Positions 21,766 to 32,434 of a stretch of DNA of 64,000 nucleotides are shown piece after piece. The stretch is from Ailurus styani. Taxonomy: Eukaryota; Chordata; Mammalia; Carnivora; Ailuridae. Under the pieces are notes generated by a model. That model made no database searches. It was not told the DNA's origin and saw nothing but the letters and a program-made list of their open reading frames with translations. The stretch lies in assembly GCA_002007465.1 (NCBI GenBank), contig LNAC01000851.1, positions 149,425 through 213,424 on the forward strand, given 5' to 3'. Every line of letters starts with the position of its first letter. Position 1 is the first letter of the stretch. Made by a program: the position numbers and the translations under genes.

Positions 21766-23004
21766 CATATACAAGAGCAGTCTTAGTCCTGGTGGGCACA
21801 AAATTCTCATTGGAATGGGTTCAAGGAAGAAGGGAGGGCAAGAATTAGGAGACGGATCATATAGGCAACTCTTGAGAAGTTTTGCTACAAAAGGGTGAAG
21901 AGAAATAGTATAGTATCTCATAGGAAAAGTGGGAATTAGAATAATTTTTGCTGGTTGGGAAAAAAAACCAAGAATATATTTTTATAGTAATGGAATGGTC
22001 TGTTCAGCTGAACATATCGACTTAGAGTCTCTCTCTCTTTTTTTTATTTGATACATTTGTTCTACTACTTCATTCCACACGTGTATCTTTCCCTCTCATC
22101 AGTAGATTGAAAGAGTCCTTATTCCTCTAGGAGACACACAGTAAGACATCCTTGAGCTCTGGTTTTGTTCATCTGTTTATTGGGCGCGTATAAACATATG
22201 GCAGTGCTCAATGCATAAGCCTGTTCTCTTACTTTGTTTCTTATAATATTTGATTGTAGCTATGAAGGCTATTTTGAGTGTACTGTTATTGAATTTGTTA
22301 TTCAATTTACAGGACAGTGGGAGGTATAGAATCGTTCCTTGGGGAACAAATAAGACCTTTCCTTCTAGATTTTCTACTCCAGAAATAAATCTTCCCCTTC
22401 AGAGCTAAATGACTGAGGTCAATTAATTTGTGGTCAAAACACGTTCATGAATCCTGAGTTTGCTGTTTGGCTCATCCTGTCTACTTAATACATAGCAAGG
22501 GCTATCCTCTTACCTGTGCTATTTCAAGGTCAGGAGTTTGACCTTGGCAGCACATGTGGACTCTTCGTGACCTGACATATGTGAGATCTTTCTTATTCCA
22601 GCTTGGAGCTCTGTCACATTACTGGACATCGCTTGAACTGGTTGAATCCCTAAGCATGATTTTTATTGAAAGGGACTCCTTAATACACCTCACAGACCAT
22701 CTTACGTATGTTCATTGTAGCGTGATTCTTGGGATAACCATATCACACACTTTTACTTTGAAATACAAGTAGGTCTTAATGAGGAATTGTTTTAGCTGCT
22801 TTGGGGGACAAGGGCCCAGTATCTTTTGTCCAAAGATTTCCCTGGGCAGAGCTGGCTGAGGAGAGGCTGTCAGGCTCTGGGTCTGAACATTGTCAGACCC
22901 CATGGTCTGGTTTCGCTGCTCCTAAGGAGGAGCATAGGGACTTTATAGAGCTGTGACATGCCAAGCGAGATGACCCCCCAGCTGTCCAGAGCCTCCATGT
23001 GGTA
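21766..23004. other. Unique sequence
   Basis: No gene or repeat recognised. A T-run lies near 22040. The frame at 22554-22772 lacks domain features. Confidence 0.4.
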
Positions 23005-23322
23005 TGCTACAGATTGCTTGTTTGTGTCTTCCCAAATTCATATGTTGAATCACTAATGAGGTTTAGATGAGGTCATGGGGCTAAAACCCCTATGATAGAT
23101 TTAGTGCCCATATAATAAAAGGAAGAGCTCAGCGCCCTCCATCACAGTGAGATGGTGGCCAGGAATAGGGCTCTCCAGACAGACACTGAATTTGATGGGC
23201 CCTGACCTTGGACCTCTAGCCTCTGAAACTGTGAGAAATAAATATTTGTTCTTTAAGCTATCGAGTCTATATTTGTTCTTTAAGCTATTGAGCTATTGTT
23301 ACAGCAGTCTGAAATGATAACA
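23005..23322 (+). mobile_element. MLT1-type solo LTR (ERVL-MaLR fossil)
   Basis: LTR landmarks in order: 'TTTGTGTCTTCCCAAATTCATATG', 'TTTAGTGCCCATATAATAAAAGG', 'CACTGAATTTGATGGGCCCTGACCTTGGAC', 'CTCTGAAACTGTGAGAAATAAAT', and the end 'TTGTTACAGCAGTCTGAAATGATAACA'. It includes the LTR's own AATAAA. No internal viral genes accompany it. A 27-bp segment near the 3' end is duplicated. Confidence 0.82.
23242..23295 (+). repeat. 27-bp tandem duplication inside the LTR
   Basis: Units 23242-23268 and 23269-23295 both begin ATATTTGTTCTTTAAGCTAT and differ at only a few positions. The LTR consensus has one copy, so this is a local duplication after insertion. Confidence 0.88.
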
Positions 23323-23689
23323 AGGAGGCATCCTTATGTCTCCATTAAGTCAAACTTTAGGGAAAGAAGGCACCTTTCAACAATCTAGGGTCTTACAAAT
23401 ATATTTGAAAATTAGATGCCTTAACATAGGACCCCACTTGAAGGGGCTCTGCTGGGACAAATCTAGGACAGTTTGAGTACCCAAACATATAAGGATAGGA
23501 ATGAAGTATAAAAAGTAAGAATCCATTAACCCATGCTTATAATAAATAGATAAATCAGTAAAGAAGCAAATCTGGGAGGAGGGAAGGCTCTTGCTTACAT
23601 TTGAATGCTGAGTACTGATTGGTAAATGTAGAGGAGGTGCTGGATTGGGAAATATCATAGTTTTGTAGTCATCACAGTAAGGATTGAAT
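23323..23689. other. Unassigned sequence
   Basis: No gene. It could be the diverged 5' continuation of the old L1 that follows. Confidence 0.35.
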
Positions 23690-24540
23690 CAGGTAAAAGT
23701 TACCAGTAGGTGCAAAATCCAGGGATAGATTTGATAAGGAAGAGGATATTTGCCTACTCGTACACTATCTCCCCATAAAGTGCTTTTAAGTAGCAAGAGA
23801 AACAAAAGTAACTACAGTGGATAAATCCAACAATGTATTGACTGAAATCACTTTGATCAAAATGAACATTACTGATGAGACCAGGTGGTCACAGTACCCT
23901 GCAGAAGTGATACCCCAGAAGGCACTTTTGCCTCCCTGGTGTTCTTGCCAGGAGGACACAACCCAAATCTAATCATAAAGAAGCACCAAAAAACCCCAAA
24001 CAAGGAATTGCATCAAAAATCAGCATCAAAAATGCTGATGTCATGAGCGACAGGAAGGCTGACTAGCTGCCCCAGAGTAGAGGAGACTGGGAAGACAGTA
24101 CAGGTAAACAGATCTTGACCAAATCCTGTACTTGGGGTGGGGGTGGGGGGAGATGTTCTAACAGACATTACTGGGCCAGTTGACAATGTTTGAATATGGC
24201 AGCAGTCTAGACAGAAGAATTACATCAATAGTAAACTTACAAAAGTTCATGAGTGTGCCATGGTCACGTAAAAGAATGTCCTTTTGTTGAAAAATAAGCA
24301 CTAAATTGTTTTAGGATATAGACACATGATGTTTGCAACTTATTCTGGAACAGTTCAAAAATAGTGATGGATGGATGGATGGATAGATGGATATAGATAG
24401 AAGGTACATAAATGGATAAATAGAATGATAAAGCAGATGGAGTGGAATATTGATAGTAGGGAAAAGGGTTTATGGGAGTTCCATGAACTACTTCAATTTT
24501 TATGTAAGTTTGAAATTGCTTCCAAAGAAAAGTTAAAGAT
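23690..24540 (+). mobile_element. Ancient L1M-type LINE 3' end
   Basis: Late 3' portion of an old L1: 'AAATCACTTTGATCAAAATGAACATTAC', 'CCAGAAGGCACTTTTGCCTCC', 'CAGTAGAGGAGACTGGGAAGAC'-type words, 'AGAATGTCCTTTTGTTG', 'CATGATGTTTGCAACTTATTCTGG', a short (ATGG)n run at 24366-24390, and the tail 'TTTTTATGTAAGTTTGAAATTG…AAAG'. Same family as 14820 (minus) and 63690 (plus). Confidence 0.7.
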
Positions 24541-24554
24541 CCTTTGTTGAAGTG

Positions 24555-25110
24555 TTGATTGATCCACCTATTCATGCAGGATTTATTGAGCATGGATTTC
24601 CCATGCAGTGAGCCATGCAGACAAATCCCTGCTTCTGAGGAAGCTTCTGCTCTAGGGGGAGATGACAGAATAGAGGAATAAACAAAGAGCCATGAGAAGG
24701 TGTCAGATGGTAATCTATGTTCAGAGAAGAGAAACTGTGTCATGAGGTGGTGATGGGGATCAATGGGAGAGGGTCCTATTTGTATCAGGGGGCCACGGAA
24801 TGGTAACCTGATTGAGGGAAGGACTCTGTCCTATATCTGCCAGGGAAGAACTTTCCAAGCGAAGGACCATCCGCTGCAAAGGCCCATTGGCAGGAGGGAG
24901 ATGGCGTGCTTGAGGAACAGAAAAGGACATGGTGGCTGGACCATCTAGGGCCTTGTTGGCCATAGCAGGGAGCTCAGATTTGATTCTAAATAGGAGAGGG
25001 CTCCAGTGGTTTTTTGGAAGAATGGAAGTGACATTAATGAATTCACGTTTTCCGAGATCACTCTGGTTACCTCATGGAGTAATACTTGTAGGTGGACCCT
25101 GATGGGAGAG
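24555..25110 (+). mobile_element. Ancient interspersed repeat, same family as 20319
   Basis: Shares word order with the element at 20319: 'AATCCCTGCTTCTGAGGAAGCTTCTG', 'ATCTAGGGCCTTGTTGGCCATAGCAGG', 'TTTGATTCTAAATAGGAGAG' and 'GAGATCACTCTGGTTACC'. Family name uncertain. Confidence 0.5.
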
Positions 25111-26122
25111 AAAGCCTCCATGAGGGAGCCAGAGAGGCAATGCCTTCTCTAGCCCCCACTGGCATGAACCTCTGTGGAGGTCCAGGGTGTCTGTATGAGC
25201 ATACTGTCTCTTTTTTGTCTTTAATACTAAAACAGATCTTTAGTGCAGTCACTCATTGCTTCTCAGCAACTCTAAAAATTGACCAGATTTCTTTTTCCAG
25301 CATTACTTTGACACATGCCAAGAATGACAAAAATGTATCTCTGATTTTTTTTCTCTTGAGCTACTTTCAGACCTGAGTGTTGGGGAATAATAAATAGAAA
25401 CCCAGAACATGACTAAAGAGGCCCCACTCCACGAGGAGAAAACCACTATAAGGTTCCAGAGAAGTATTCGGGGGTCTCACCCAAACCCCCGAAATAGGAG
25501 GCGGTGTCAAGGGGATATCAGTCCTGTGACCACTCTGGTGCTGTCTGGAATATTGTAAAAGAAATAAAGACTGTGGTTTTTCTTGCTCATGGATTCCCAC
25601 CACTGCTTCTGCCATCTGCCATCATCCACCCTTCCTGGAGTTTGGAACTCCATAGTCTAGGGAGGACACTGAATAGCTCTGTTTCCCTTCCCGGTGTCTG
25701 ATGAACTGTGGTTTTTCTTTAGCAGACTGAAGGGGCCCAGAGATGGGGTTCTTGTAGCTCTTAGGTGTTTTGTTGAGGCACCATCCAGAAAGCAGAAACG
25801 TGAGGCTTAGAGAAAGGGTTCTTCAGTGCAATGATTGATTTTTTAAATAGTGGGCAGACTCTTTGTTAGACCCTCATAAGACCCCAGACTTCAGTGTGTG
25901 TGTGTGTGTGTGTGTGTGTCTAGGGTCTGGGTAGATGCACAGTGGGACAGTGGATGTCCCTGGAGAAACACTTACCTGTGATGTCAACAGTTCTGGTAGA
26001 TCTTGTGATGGTTATACAGCGGGGTGCCCTTTTATCTTCCCTCGGATGTGTTTGGCTGCTCTAAGGCACTCTTCCATTACATCACGAAGCTCAGATATGG
26101 GAAGCAGATTCTTGTGGGGGCT
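25111..26122. other. Unique sequence with TG repeat
   Basis: Holds a (TG)n run at 25893-25919. The segment 25370-25740 contains AATAAA-like words (GAAATAAAGACTGTGG), an LTR-like feature, but I cannot assign it. Confidence 0.4.
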
Positions 26123-26138
26123 TAAATGGCCCCAAACA

Positions 26139-26336
26139 TGGGGCGCCTAGCTGGCTCTTGTTAAGCATCTATCTGGCTTTGGCTCAGGTCATGATCCCAG
26201 GGTCCTGGGATTGAGCCCTGCATTGGCTCCCTGCTCGGTGGGAAGCCTGCTTCTCCCTCTCCCACACCCCCTGCTTGTGTTCCCTCTCTTGCTGTGTCTC
26301 TCTCTGTCAAATAAATAAATAAAATCTTTAAAAAAA
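26139..26336 (+). mobile_element. Can-SINE (older caniform type)
   Basis: 'GGGCGCCTAGCTGGCTCTTG' head and tail TCTCTGTCAAATAAATAAATAAAATCTTT. A perfect 16-bp TSD (TAAATGGCCCCAAACA) lies at 26123-26138 and 26337-26352. The middle 'CCCACACCCCCTGCTTGTGTTCC' matches the subtype common across caniforms rather than the 21147 type. Confidence 0.96.
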
Positions 26337-26352
26337 TAAATGGCCCCAAACA

Positions 26353-26804
26353 GATTCAAAGTCACTGGGGGAAGGTGGGAGACGTGGTCTATTGCAAAGA
26401 GCAGTGTGGGAAGAGGAGGGAAGTATTTTACCAAAGTGGTTTGTGGCATCAGTAAGAATCAGAGAACTAGGGAAGAATGGAATTTTTAAAAGAATACATT
26501 TTTGTGTCTGAATTTGCATTTTGTTGAGCAAACAAAATGTTCCTGAGTCCAGTCTTTGTGATTTTTTTTTTGCAGTATAAATAGATAAATCGATAATTGA
26601 ACATGGTAATTTTTTTGAAAAATGGAGAGGAAGAAAGCAACACTAGTATAACTATTTTTTATTCTGTTTTGTATGCTCAGTGGTAGTAAGTAATCCTTCA
26701 GTGAATGTGACTTTGAATTTTGGATGTAGCCATCAGGTCATCCAGCAGGAATAATGTATGTGAGAGAGCTGACTGCCTCTTACAATTTTGGAGAAAGAAG
26801 ATAA
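26353..26804. other. Unique sequence
   Basis: No gene recognised. T-run near 26561-26572. Confidence 0.4.
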
Positions 26805-26920
26805 GAGAGATAGTTGTACAACCCTGTGAATATACTAAAACGTGTTCAACTACACACTTTAAACAGGTGAATTGTATATGTTAATTATATCTGAATACAA
26901 CTATTAGAGAAAATAGCCAA
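26805..26920 (+). mobile_element. Old L1 3' end, short
   Basis: 'TAGTTGTACAACCCTGTGAATATACTAAAACG…ACACTTTAAACAGGTGAATTGTATATGTTAATTATATCTGAATA' is the characteristic last 100 bases of L1MA/L1MB-type 3' UTRs. Confidence 0.75.
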
Positions 26921-27733
26921 AGAGAAGGTTTAACTATGAAGAAATCAAATTTTAAAAAGCCACATAGGAAATAGAACATGCAAATGAGCACTCATTATGT
27001 CCATGGGACTTGGACCACTTATTTTAATGATTTGATGTGGGCCCAAAGGTCGTTAAGCTGGACTGTGGGAAAGCTTTCAGAACCAGGGGCGCATATTGCT
27101 TTACGTATTCTCAGTGAGGTCAAATGTCTTTGGAGGATGGTTTGGTTTTTGGAAACAGCTCAAATGACTCAAAGTAAGATTAGCAATTAAGCAAATGATG
27201 AGCTGAGAGCAATATCAACACAGAAAAATAAAAATAATAAAGAATGCTATAAAGTAAAAGGACAGACATTTCCTTTTGGGAGCTCTTATTTATTGACTCC
27301 ATCAATGACCATCTTTTTCACCAGTGAAAATAGCAGGTTTTCAAACACCGATATTGTAAGCCAAGGGAAATGTGACTGTCTTATAATTTGTGAACAACTG
27401 TAGTTAATTGTCTTGGTTGGGTTCCTCTGGAAGCCAGCCTGGTCAAGCCAGTGAGGGGAGTGTTGATGGCAGGCAATCACTGTGGGCATCTGGGACTCCT
27501 TGTCACCAGGAACATTCCTCAGAGTTGCCCAACCTAGGAAGTGAGGAAGGTAGGGTGTTTGCCCACCAATTCTCATCTTGTCACTTGTTAAGAACTGCTT
27601 CCAGGAGTATTTGTTGTCTAGAATTTGTTTGCTGGAGTACCCTGTAGTTAGGCTGAGTGTGCTCTTCTAGAGAAAAACACATCACTCAGACTGAGTTGGA
27701 ATTGTTAGTAGCATCTACTACTTAAGTCTAAAT
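26921..27733. other. Unique sequence
   Basis: No repeat or exon I can support. Open frames at 27286-27647 on both strands overlap and are mutually exclusive shadows. Confidence 0.4.
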
Positions 27734-28021
27734 CAGTGCTGTTCAGTAACATTTTCTTCAGTGATGGATGTGTTCTGTAAGCTGGACTATATAGTAAGAT
27801 AACCTCTAAACACTTTGAAAGATGACTCAAGTGACTTGGGTTTGCTTCATTTCCTAGTTTCTTTCTACTAAAGGTAAAGATTATATATTTATTGTCTTCT
27901 TTATAATGCTAAACAGTAGTATCTGAAGATATTCAAGTGCTTGACTTTAATAATTCATGTAGATGAAAGGCATGATGTCTGCAGTGGCCAGTGTGGTTAG
28001 TGGTTACTAGCCTGGGCAGTG
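27734..28021 (+). mobile_element. DNA-transposon fossil (hAT-like, non-autonomous)
   Basis: Starts 'CAGTGCTGTTCAGTAACATTTTCTTCAGTGATGGATGTGTTCTGT' and ends 'CAGTGGCCAGTGTGGTTAGTGGTTACTAGCCTGGGCAGT', the two ends of a mammalian MER family that begins CAGYGCTGTCCAATA and ends with '…GTGGCTAGTGGCTAC…'. A second copy lies at 61940-62121. Exact name not certain. Confidence 0.6.
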
Positions 28022-29071
28022 TAAGTCTAAATAGAATATTAGAAAATGAATCTCTCAATGTCTCCTAGTCTCAGAGTCTCAAAATTAGGTATCAAGAGGA
28101 CTAGAATAAAATGAGTGGTACATTTTATCTAAAGATGTATTTTCATGGACCCTTAAGTCTTTAGTCTTTGTGCTTTGGCTGAACAGATTTTCAGCTGCTC
28201 TTAGCTGATAGGTAGAACTCTGTGTGCTCAGTTGGAGATAATTGCTAATTAATGCAGTTCACGTTTTTTTAGTGCCTGCTGTAGGAAAGTTCTGTGTCTC
28301 TGCATCCTAGCTCTGAACACAGAGAGGGGGGACTAACATGCTAAAGCCTTCACTGATAGGAATCCGTGACTCAGCCCAAGTCAAGACTGCTCAGGTAAAT
28401 ATTGTTGCAAGGGGGTTGATGGAATTATTCATTTGGTTTGATACTTATAATTGAAACAAAGTCATTTGGCGTGATGCTTGTAATTGAAATAAAGTGGGTT
28501 AAGCAATTTTGATTTGTCTTTTTTAGCTTCATTGTATTGACCAGCTTTTTACTTTGGGGATGATATGTTTGAAGATATCAGTCAGGTCACTGGGTTATAA
28601 AGGCATTCAGAAGATTATTCACACATGTGTCTGAAAAGCAGCCTGAATTATCAGCAATTTAATTATTATTGAAAACAGGCAGCGGGATTATAGAACATAA
28701 ATGACGGAGTTGTGGGACACCTGACTTACGGTGTTTTTCTCCTTTCCTTTGCCCAAGGCAGACATGGCTAATCAATCACAGTGCTCTTTCTTGTGGACCC
28801 AAAATATAGCCTCTGGGTCTTTTCATAAGACAGTTCTCCTGGCATACACTGTAAGTCAACCAAGATTAGCATGTTCAGTAAGAAACAATGAGTCATTTCT
28901 GTCCCACCTGATAGAAAAGAGTGGGCACTTCAGGGATCACTTACACATACGAGACTTTAATTCACTCATTGTTTTTTTCTTTTGGACCCTTGGGTTTAGA
29001 GGTACTAACATTATAATCTATTCTGCACCACCCTCCCACCCACCCACCCCTGCCCCTGGCCCTATCCCTTA
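28022..29071. other. Unique, AT-rich sequence with homeodomain-like cores
   Basis: Contains repeated TAATTGAAA/AATTAAT words (28240-28260, 28445-28490, 28655-28675) and the 33-bp duplication annotated separately. No coding signal: the open frame at 28731-29072 ends in a C-rich CCCACCCACCC stretch and has no domain. Confidence 0.4.
28430..28495 (+). repeat. 33-bp imperfect tandem duplication
   Basis: Unit 1 (28430-28462) and unit 2 (28463-28495) both run CATTTGG..TGAT.CTT.TAATTGAAA.AAAGT and differ at about five positions. The divergence implies an old duplication retained since. Confidence 0.88.
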
Positions 29072-29229
29072 GGCCAAGGGTCAGAAAATTACCTCTGTTT
29101 TTGTAAAGAAGATTTTACTGTTTGTGTTGTCTGTGGCTACTTTTTTGGTACAATAGGACATTAGAGACTGTATGGCCTGCAAAGTCTAATATACATACTG
29201 TCTGCCCCTTTATAGAAAAGGTAATGCCA
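29072..29229 (-). mobile_element. DNA-transposon fossil (hAT-like)
   Basis: 'GGCCAAGGGTCAGAAAATTACC…GTTGTCTGTGGCTACTTTTTTGG…GACTGTATGGCCTGCAAAGTCTAA…CTGTCTGCCCCTTTATAGAAAA' matches the mammalian element whose ends read GGTCAGCAAACTA… and …CTTTACAGAAAAAGTTTGC. The family name and strand convention are not certain. Confidence 0.65.
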
Positions 29230-29334
29230 TATTAGACAGTTCTTTTGACTTTTGTATAGGGAGAAAAAAACCTCTCCTTCCTGTTTGCAAAGGAACAGAG
29301 TTAGATGAGCCTGTGCTTTTCCCCTCCTGCACTG

Positions 29335-29357
29335 GGTGAAGCTGGTAAAGCTTCACC
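29335..29357. other. Perfect 9-bp hairpin
   Basis: GGTGAAGCT (29335-29343), 5-base loop GGTAA, AGCTTCACC (29349-29357). The stem is perfect. It sits in unique sequence and is too small to be a pre-miRNA by itself. Confidence 0.8.
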
Positions 29358-29504
29358 AGCTCATGCAACTTCCAATCTGTAACATATATGTGAACTTGAC
29401 ATATGGCCAGGGTGCAAACTTGTTAACCCCAGCACATCATAATTAATTACGGAGGTAGAACTTCTTAAGCACACACTCTGTGAGGATGTGAACTTGGGAT
29501 AAGT

Positions 29505-29713
29505 TGGCCTTGGGGTCGCAGCTTGGATCTGCTACTTAGTGTGTGGTCTCGGTCAAGTTAGCCTCTCCGAGTGTCCTTTCCCTCATCATGAATATGGTAG
29601 CATTAAATCACAATCCTCGTTGTGGCTGTAGAGATAAAACTGCAGTGAGGATGGAATAAGAAAATGCACTAAAACGTGCTATCCTAGTGGCTTGCACATA
29701 TTCACAGTCTGTA
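29505..29713 (+). mobile_element. MIR SINE
   Basis: 'CTTGGATCTGCTACTTAGTGTGTGGTCTCGGTCAAGTTAGCCTCTCCGAGTG', 'TTTCCCTCATCATGAATATGG' and 'ATCCTAGTGGCTTGCACATATTCACAG' follow the MIR order. A SINE is inserted just beyond its 3' end. Confidence 0.75.
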
Positions 29714-29727
29714 AGTTGTAGGTCTTT

Positions 29728-29924
29728 TTTTTTTTTTAAAAGATTTTATTTATTTATTTGACAGAGAGAGAGAGATCACAAGTAGGCAGAGAGGTAGGCA
29801 GAGAGAGGAGGAAGCAGGCTCTCTGCCGAGCAGAGAGCCCGATGCGGGCCTCGATCCCAGGACCCTGAGATCATGACCTGAGCCGAAGGCAGCGGCTTTA
29901 ACCCACTGAGCCACCCAGGCGCCC
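29728..29924 (-). mobile_element. Can-SINE, intact
   Basis: Minus-strand copy, T-run then AAGATTTTATTTATTTATTTGACAG, ending 'GCGGCTTTAACCCACTGAGCCACCCAGGCGCCC'. The 14-bp TSD AGTTGTAGGTCTTT is at 29714-29727 and 29925-29938. Same head type as the young 21147 copy. Confidence 0.97.
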
Positions 29925-30130
29925 AGTTGTAGGTCTTTCTTGCAGCAGTATGATTTAGTAAATAAGGGGATGGATTAGGAGAATGGGCTTCTTTAGAACA
30001 AGCTCATATCTGCCGTGTGAGAATCTTGGGAAAGAGTCTCCATTTGTATTTTGGGAAATCTATTGTATCAGTTGTCTATAACCAGGTAACAAGCCATCCT
30101 AAAACTCAGTTGTTTAAAACAATAAGCATT

Positions 30131-30152
30131 AAAATATTTTTTTTATTTATTT

Positions 30153-30201
<49 letters not shown>

Positions 30202-30356
30202 TGTGCACACGTACAAGCAGGGGGAGAGGCAGAGGGAGAGGGAGAAGCAGGCTTCCCGCTGAGCTGGGGTCTGATGTGGGACTCGATCCCAGGACTCTGA
30301 GATCATGACTCGAGCCTAAAGCAGATGCTTAACTGACTGAGCCACCCAGGTGCTGA
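30131..30356 (-). mobile_element. Can-SINE with expanded (GA)n
   Basis: Minus-strand copy ending 'CTTAACTGACTGAGCCACCCAGGTGC'. The usual short GAGAGA run has expanded to roughly 22 GA units (30157-30199). The flanking 10-mer AATAAGCATT (30121-30130, 30359-30368) is the TSD. Frames reading through give Arg-Glu repeats that are not protein. Confidence 0.95.
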
Positions 30357-30368
30357 ATAATAAGCATT

Positions 30369-32222
30369 TACTATGGCTCATGAGTCCATGGGTGGTCATG
30401 ATCATTGATGGTCAGCAGGGGTGGTGTGGGGGCTGCTGGACGCAGATGGCCTCATGTTGTCTTGACACCTATGCTGAGAAGTGGCACGGCATCATGTCCA
30501 CCACGTTCTCTTGTCCCATCAAGTCACAAGGATAGCCCACATTTAAAGGAAAGCCCTACCAAAAGATGGAATGAGCTGAAACATCTAATTGCAAGGGGCG
30601 TGGAAGGGGATGAATGAAGAACTCGGGTTTTTTGTTTGTTTGCAATTGATCTATCATGTTGGCTACTTCAAGATGATAAAAAAATAAATCACAAAATTGC
30701 AGACATCATGCCTTTCATTCATATGAATTTTCAAAGTAGGCACATATTTGCAGCTACTACTATTTAGCTTGATAAAGAAGGCAATGAATTTACAAGTTTT
30801 ACCTTTGACAGAAGCTAGGAAACAAAGCTCTTGATTAAGAAGTTCCACATGACAAACCCAGGATTTTCCCTTGCTACATGGTCTTTGCTACGGACTTTGG
30901 CCAGTGGAGGCTTTGAAGGGACAGGATGTCAATTTGGGGCTTGCCTCCCACAGTTTGTCTGTCATGTAATAGAGTCAAAAATCTTCAGGGCCTGTTGGCT
31001 GGTCATGTATCAGATTTCTCTGACATTTTAGTAAGCACTGCAGCCCTTGAATTCTTTAATGAAGGAGCCATCAAGCCCCCTGCTTCTCAGACTTACGGAA
31101 CTCCCAACTCCCAGAGGCCATATCTGCACATTGCCACTAAAGCCACTTGGGAAGTGAAAATCATGGCTAAATAGTGCACTATCTCGGCCTCTGGGGTCAG
31201 GCCATCCTGGATGCTTTGATGGTTTGATCTCATTGGCTATTCAATTTCAGTTTGGGGTTGGACTCACTAATGGTTAAAGACATGAGACATTCAAGAACTT
31301 GGGCTCTGGAACCCAACCAAACGTGGAAATCTGGCTCCATCACTGTAGGTGGGACCTTTAGCAAGATGCTGAGCTGGAGAGAGGCAGGTTTTACAAGAAT
31401 ATGATGGGAGCATCATGGCACTTACGATATGGGGCTGCAAGATGACACAAGCTAAGGCTCGAGAAGCATCTGACTTCAGTTTGTGGAATAAACACTCACT
31501 TGGCGACAGCTCTTATTATTAAGATTATTTTTAGGGGTCTGACTCCACTGGAGAGTGAGCCCCTTGGCGATTTTGGAGTCTGAGTTACATGCCCATTTTT
31601 GCCTCTTCGAAGGGGTCTTCACCACTGTTCTCTGGCTGGCTCTGGAAGGCCCAGTTTGAGTGGAAACATCCGTGGGTTGCCATGAAGATGTCATTTTTGA
31701 TTCGCACAGGGAATTTCCACATTTCGAAGGGGATAGCGTCTCCTCAGCACAGGGACCCTTGCCAAGCTTCGAAAGAGCTATAAACTTGCTGAATCGTGGA
31801 AAGGCATTCTTGGACACAGAGCTTCCAACAAACCAGACCCTGTTTGTAATTAATTTGAATGTTTCCAGAGCTTCATGTTATACCCTCCCTGTTGTATTTC
31901 CACGGGGAGTTCATTGGGCTGTAGCTATGGTTTGGAAAACCGTGCACGGCCCTCATCTTTATTGTGTGGGCTACATTTTAAGGGAGGGCTGTGACTTTTT
32001 TTTTATCTCCAGGTACCGGTTTTCATTTGTCCTTTTTTTTTTTTTCTTTTTAGATGCTCAGCATCTGTGTGGCCGTTTGCCCCGCACAACGGAGCTTGTA
32101 AATAAATATACTCGATGAAAAATACCATGAGAATATTCATTCATAAACTATCTCTGAGTCCACATAACAATTTATAGGAGAACAGTATGTCAGTTCACTT
32201 ATTTAGTGATTCAGAAATTCTG
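30369..32222. other. Unique sequence with a candidate 3' terminal exon
   Basis: A weak MIR-like segment lies at about 31290-31380. Three TTCGAA palindromes lie at 31606-31611, 31723-31728 and 31768-31773. The longest plus-strand open frame (31660-32118) has no domain and crosses long T-runs. At 32025-32053 a strong polypyrimidine tract ends in TTTTTAG, and AATAAA follows at 32101-32106; see findings. Confidence 0.4.
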
Positions 32223-32236
32223 CTATTTGCTGTTTT

Positions 32237-32420
32237 TTTTTATATTCACTTATTTGACAGAGGGAGAGAGATCACAGGAGGCAGAGAGGCAGGCAGAGAG
32301 AGGGGGGGAAGCAGGCTCCCCACTGAACAGGGAGCCCGATGCGGGCCTCGATCCCAGGACCCTGAGATCATGACCTGAGCCGAAAGCAGAGGCTTTAACC
32401 CACTGAGCCACCCAGGCGCC
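32237..32420 (-). mobile_element. Can-SINE
   Basis: Minus-strand copy ending 'AGAGGCTTTAACCCACTGAGCCACCCAGGCGCC'. A perfect 14-bp TSD (CTATTTGCTGTTTT) is at 32223-32236 and 32421-32434. Confidence 0.97.
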
Positions 32421-32434
32421 CTATTTGCTGTTTT

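Noticed and set aside
31660..32118. 152-codon open frame on the plus strand
   Set aside because: It reads through long T-runs (poly-Phe), has no recognisable domain and overlaps the putative acceptor site; better treated as non-coding.
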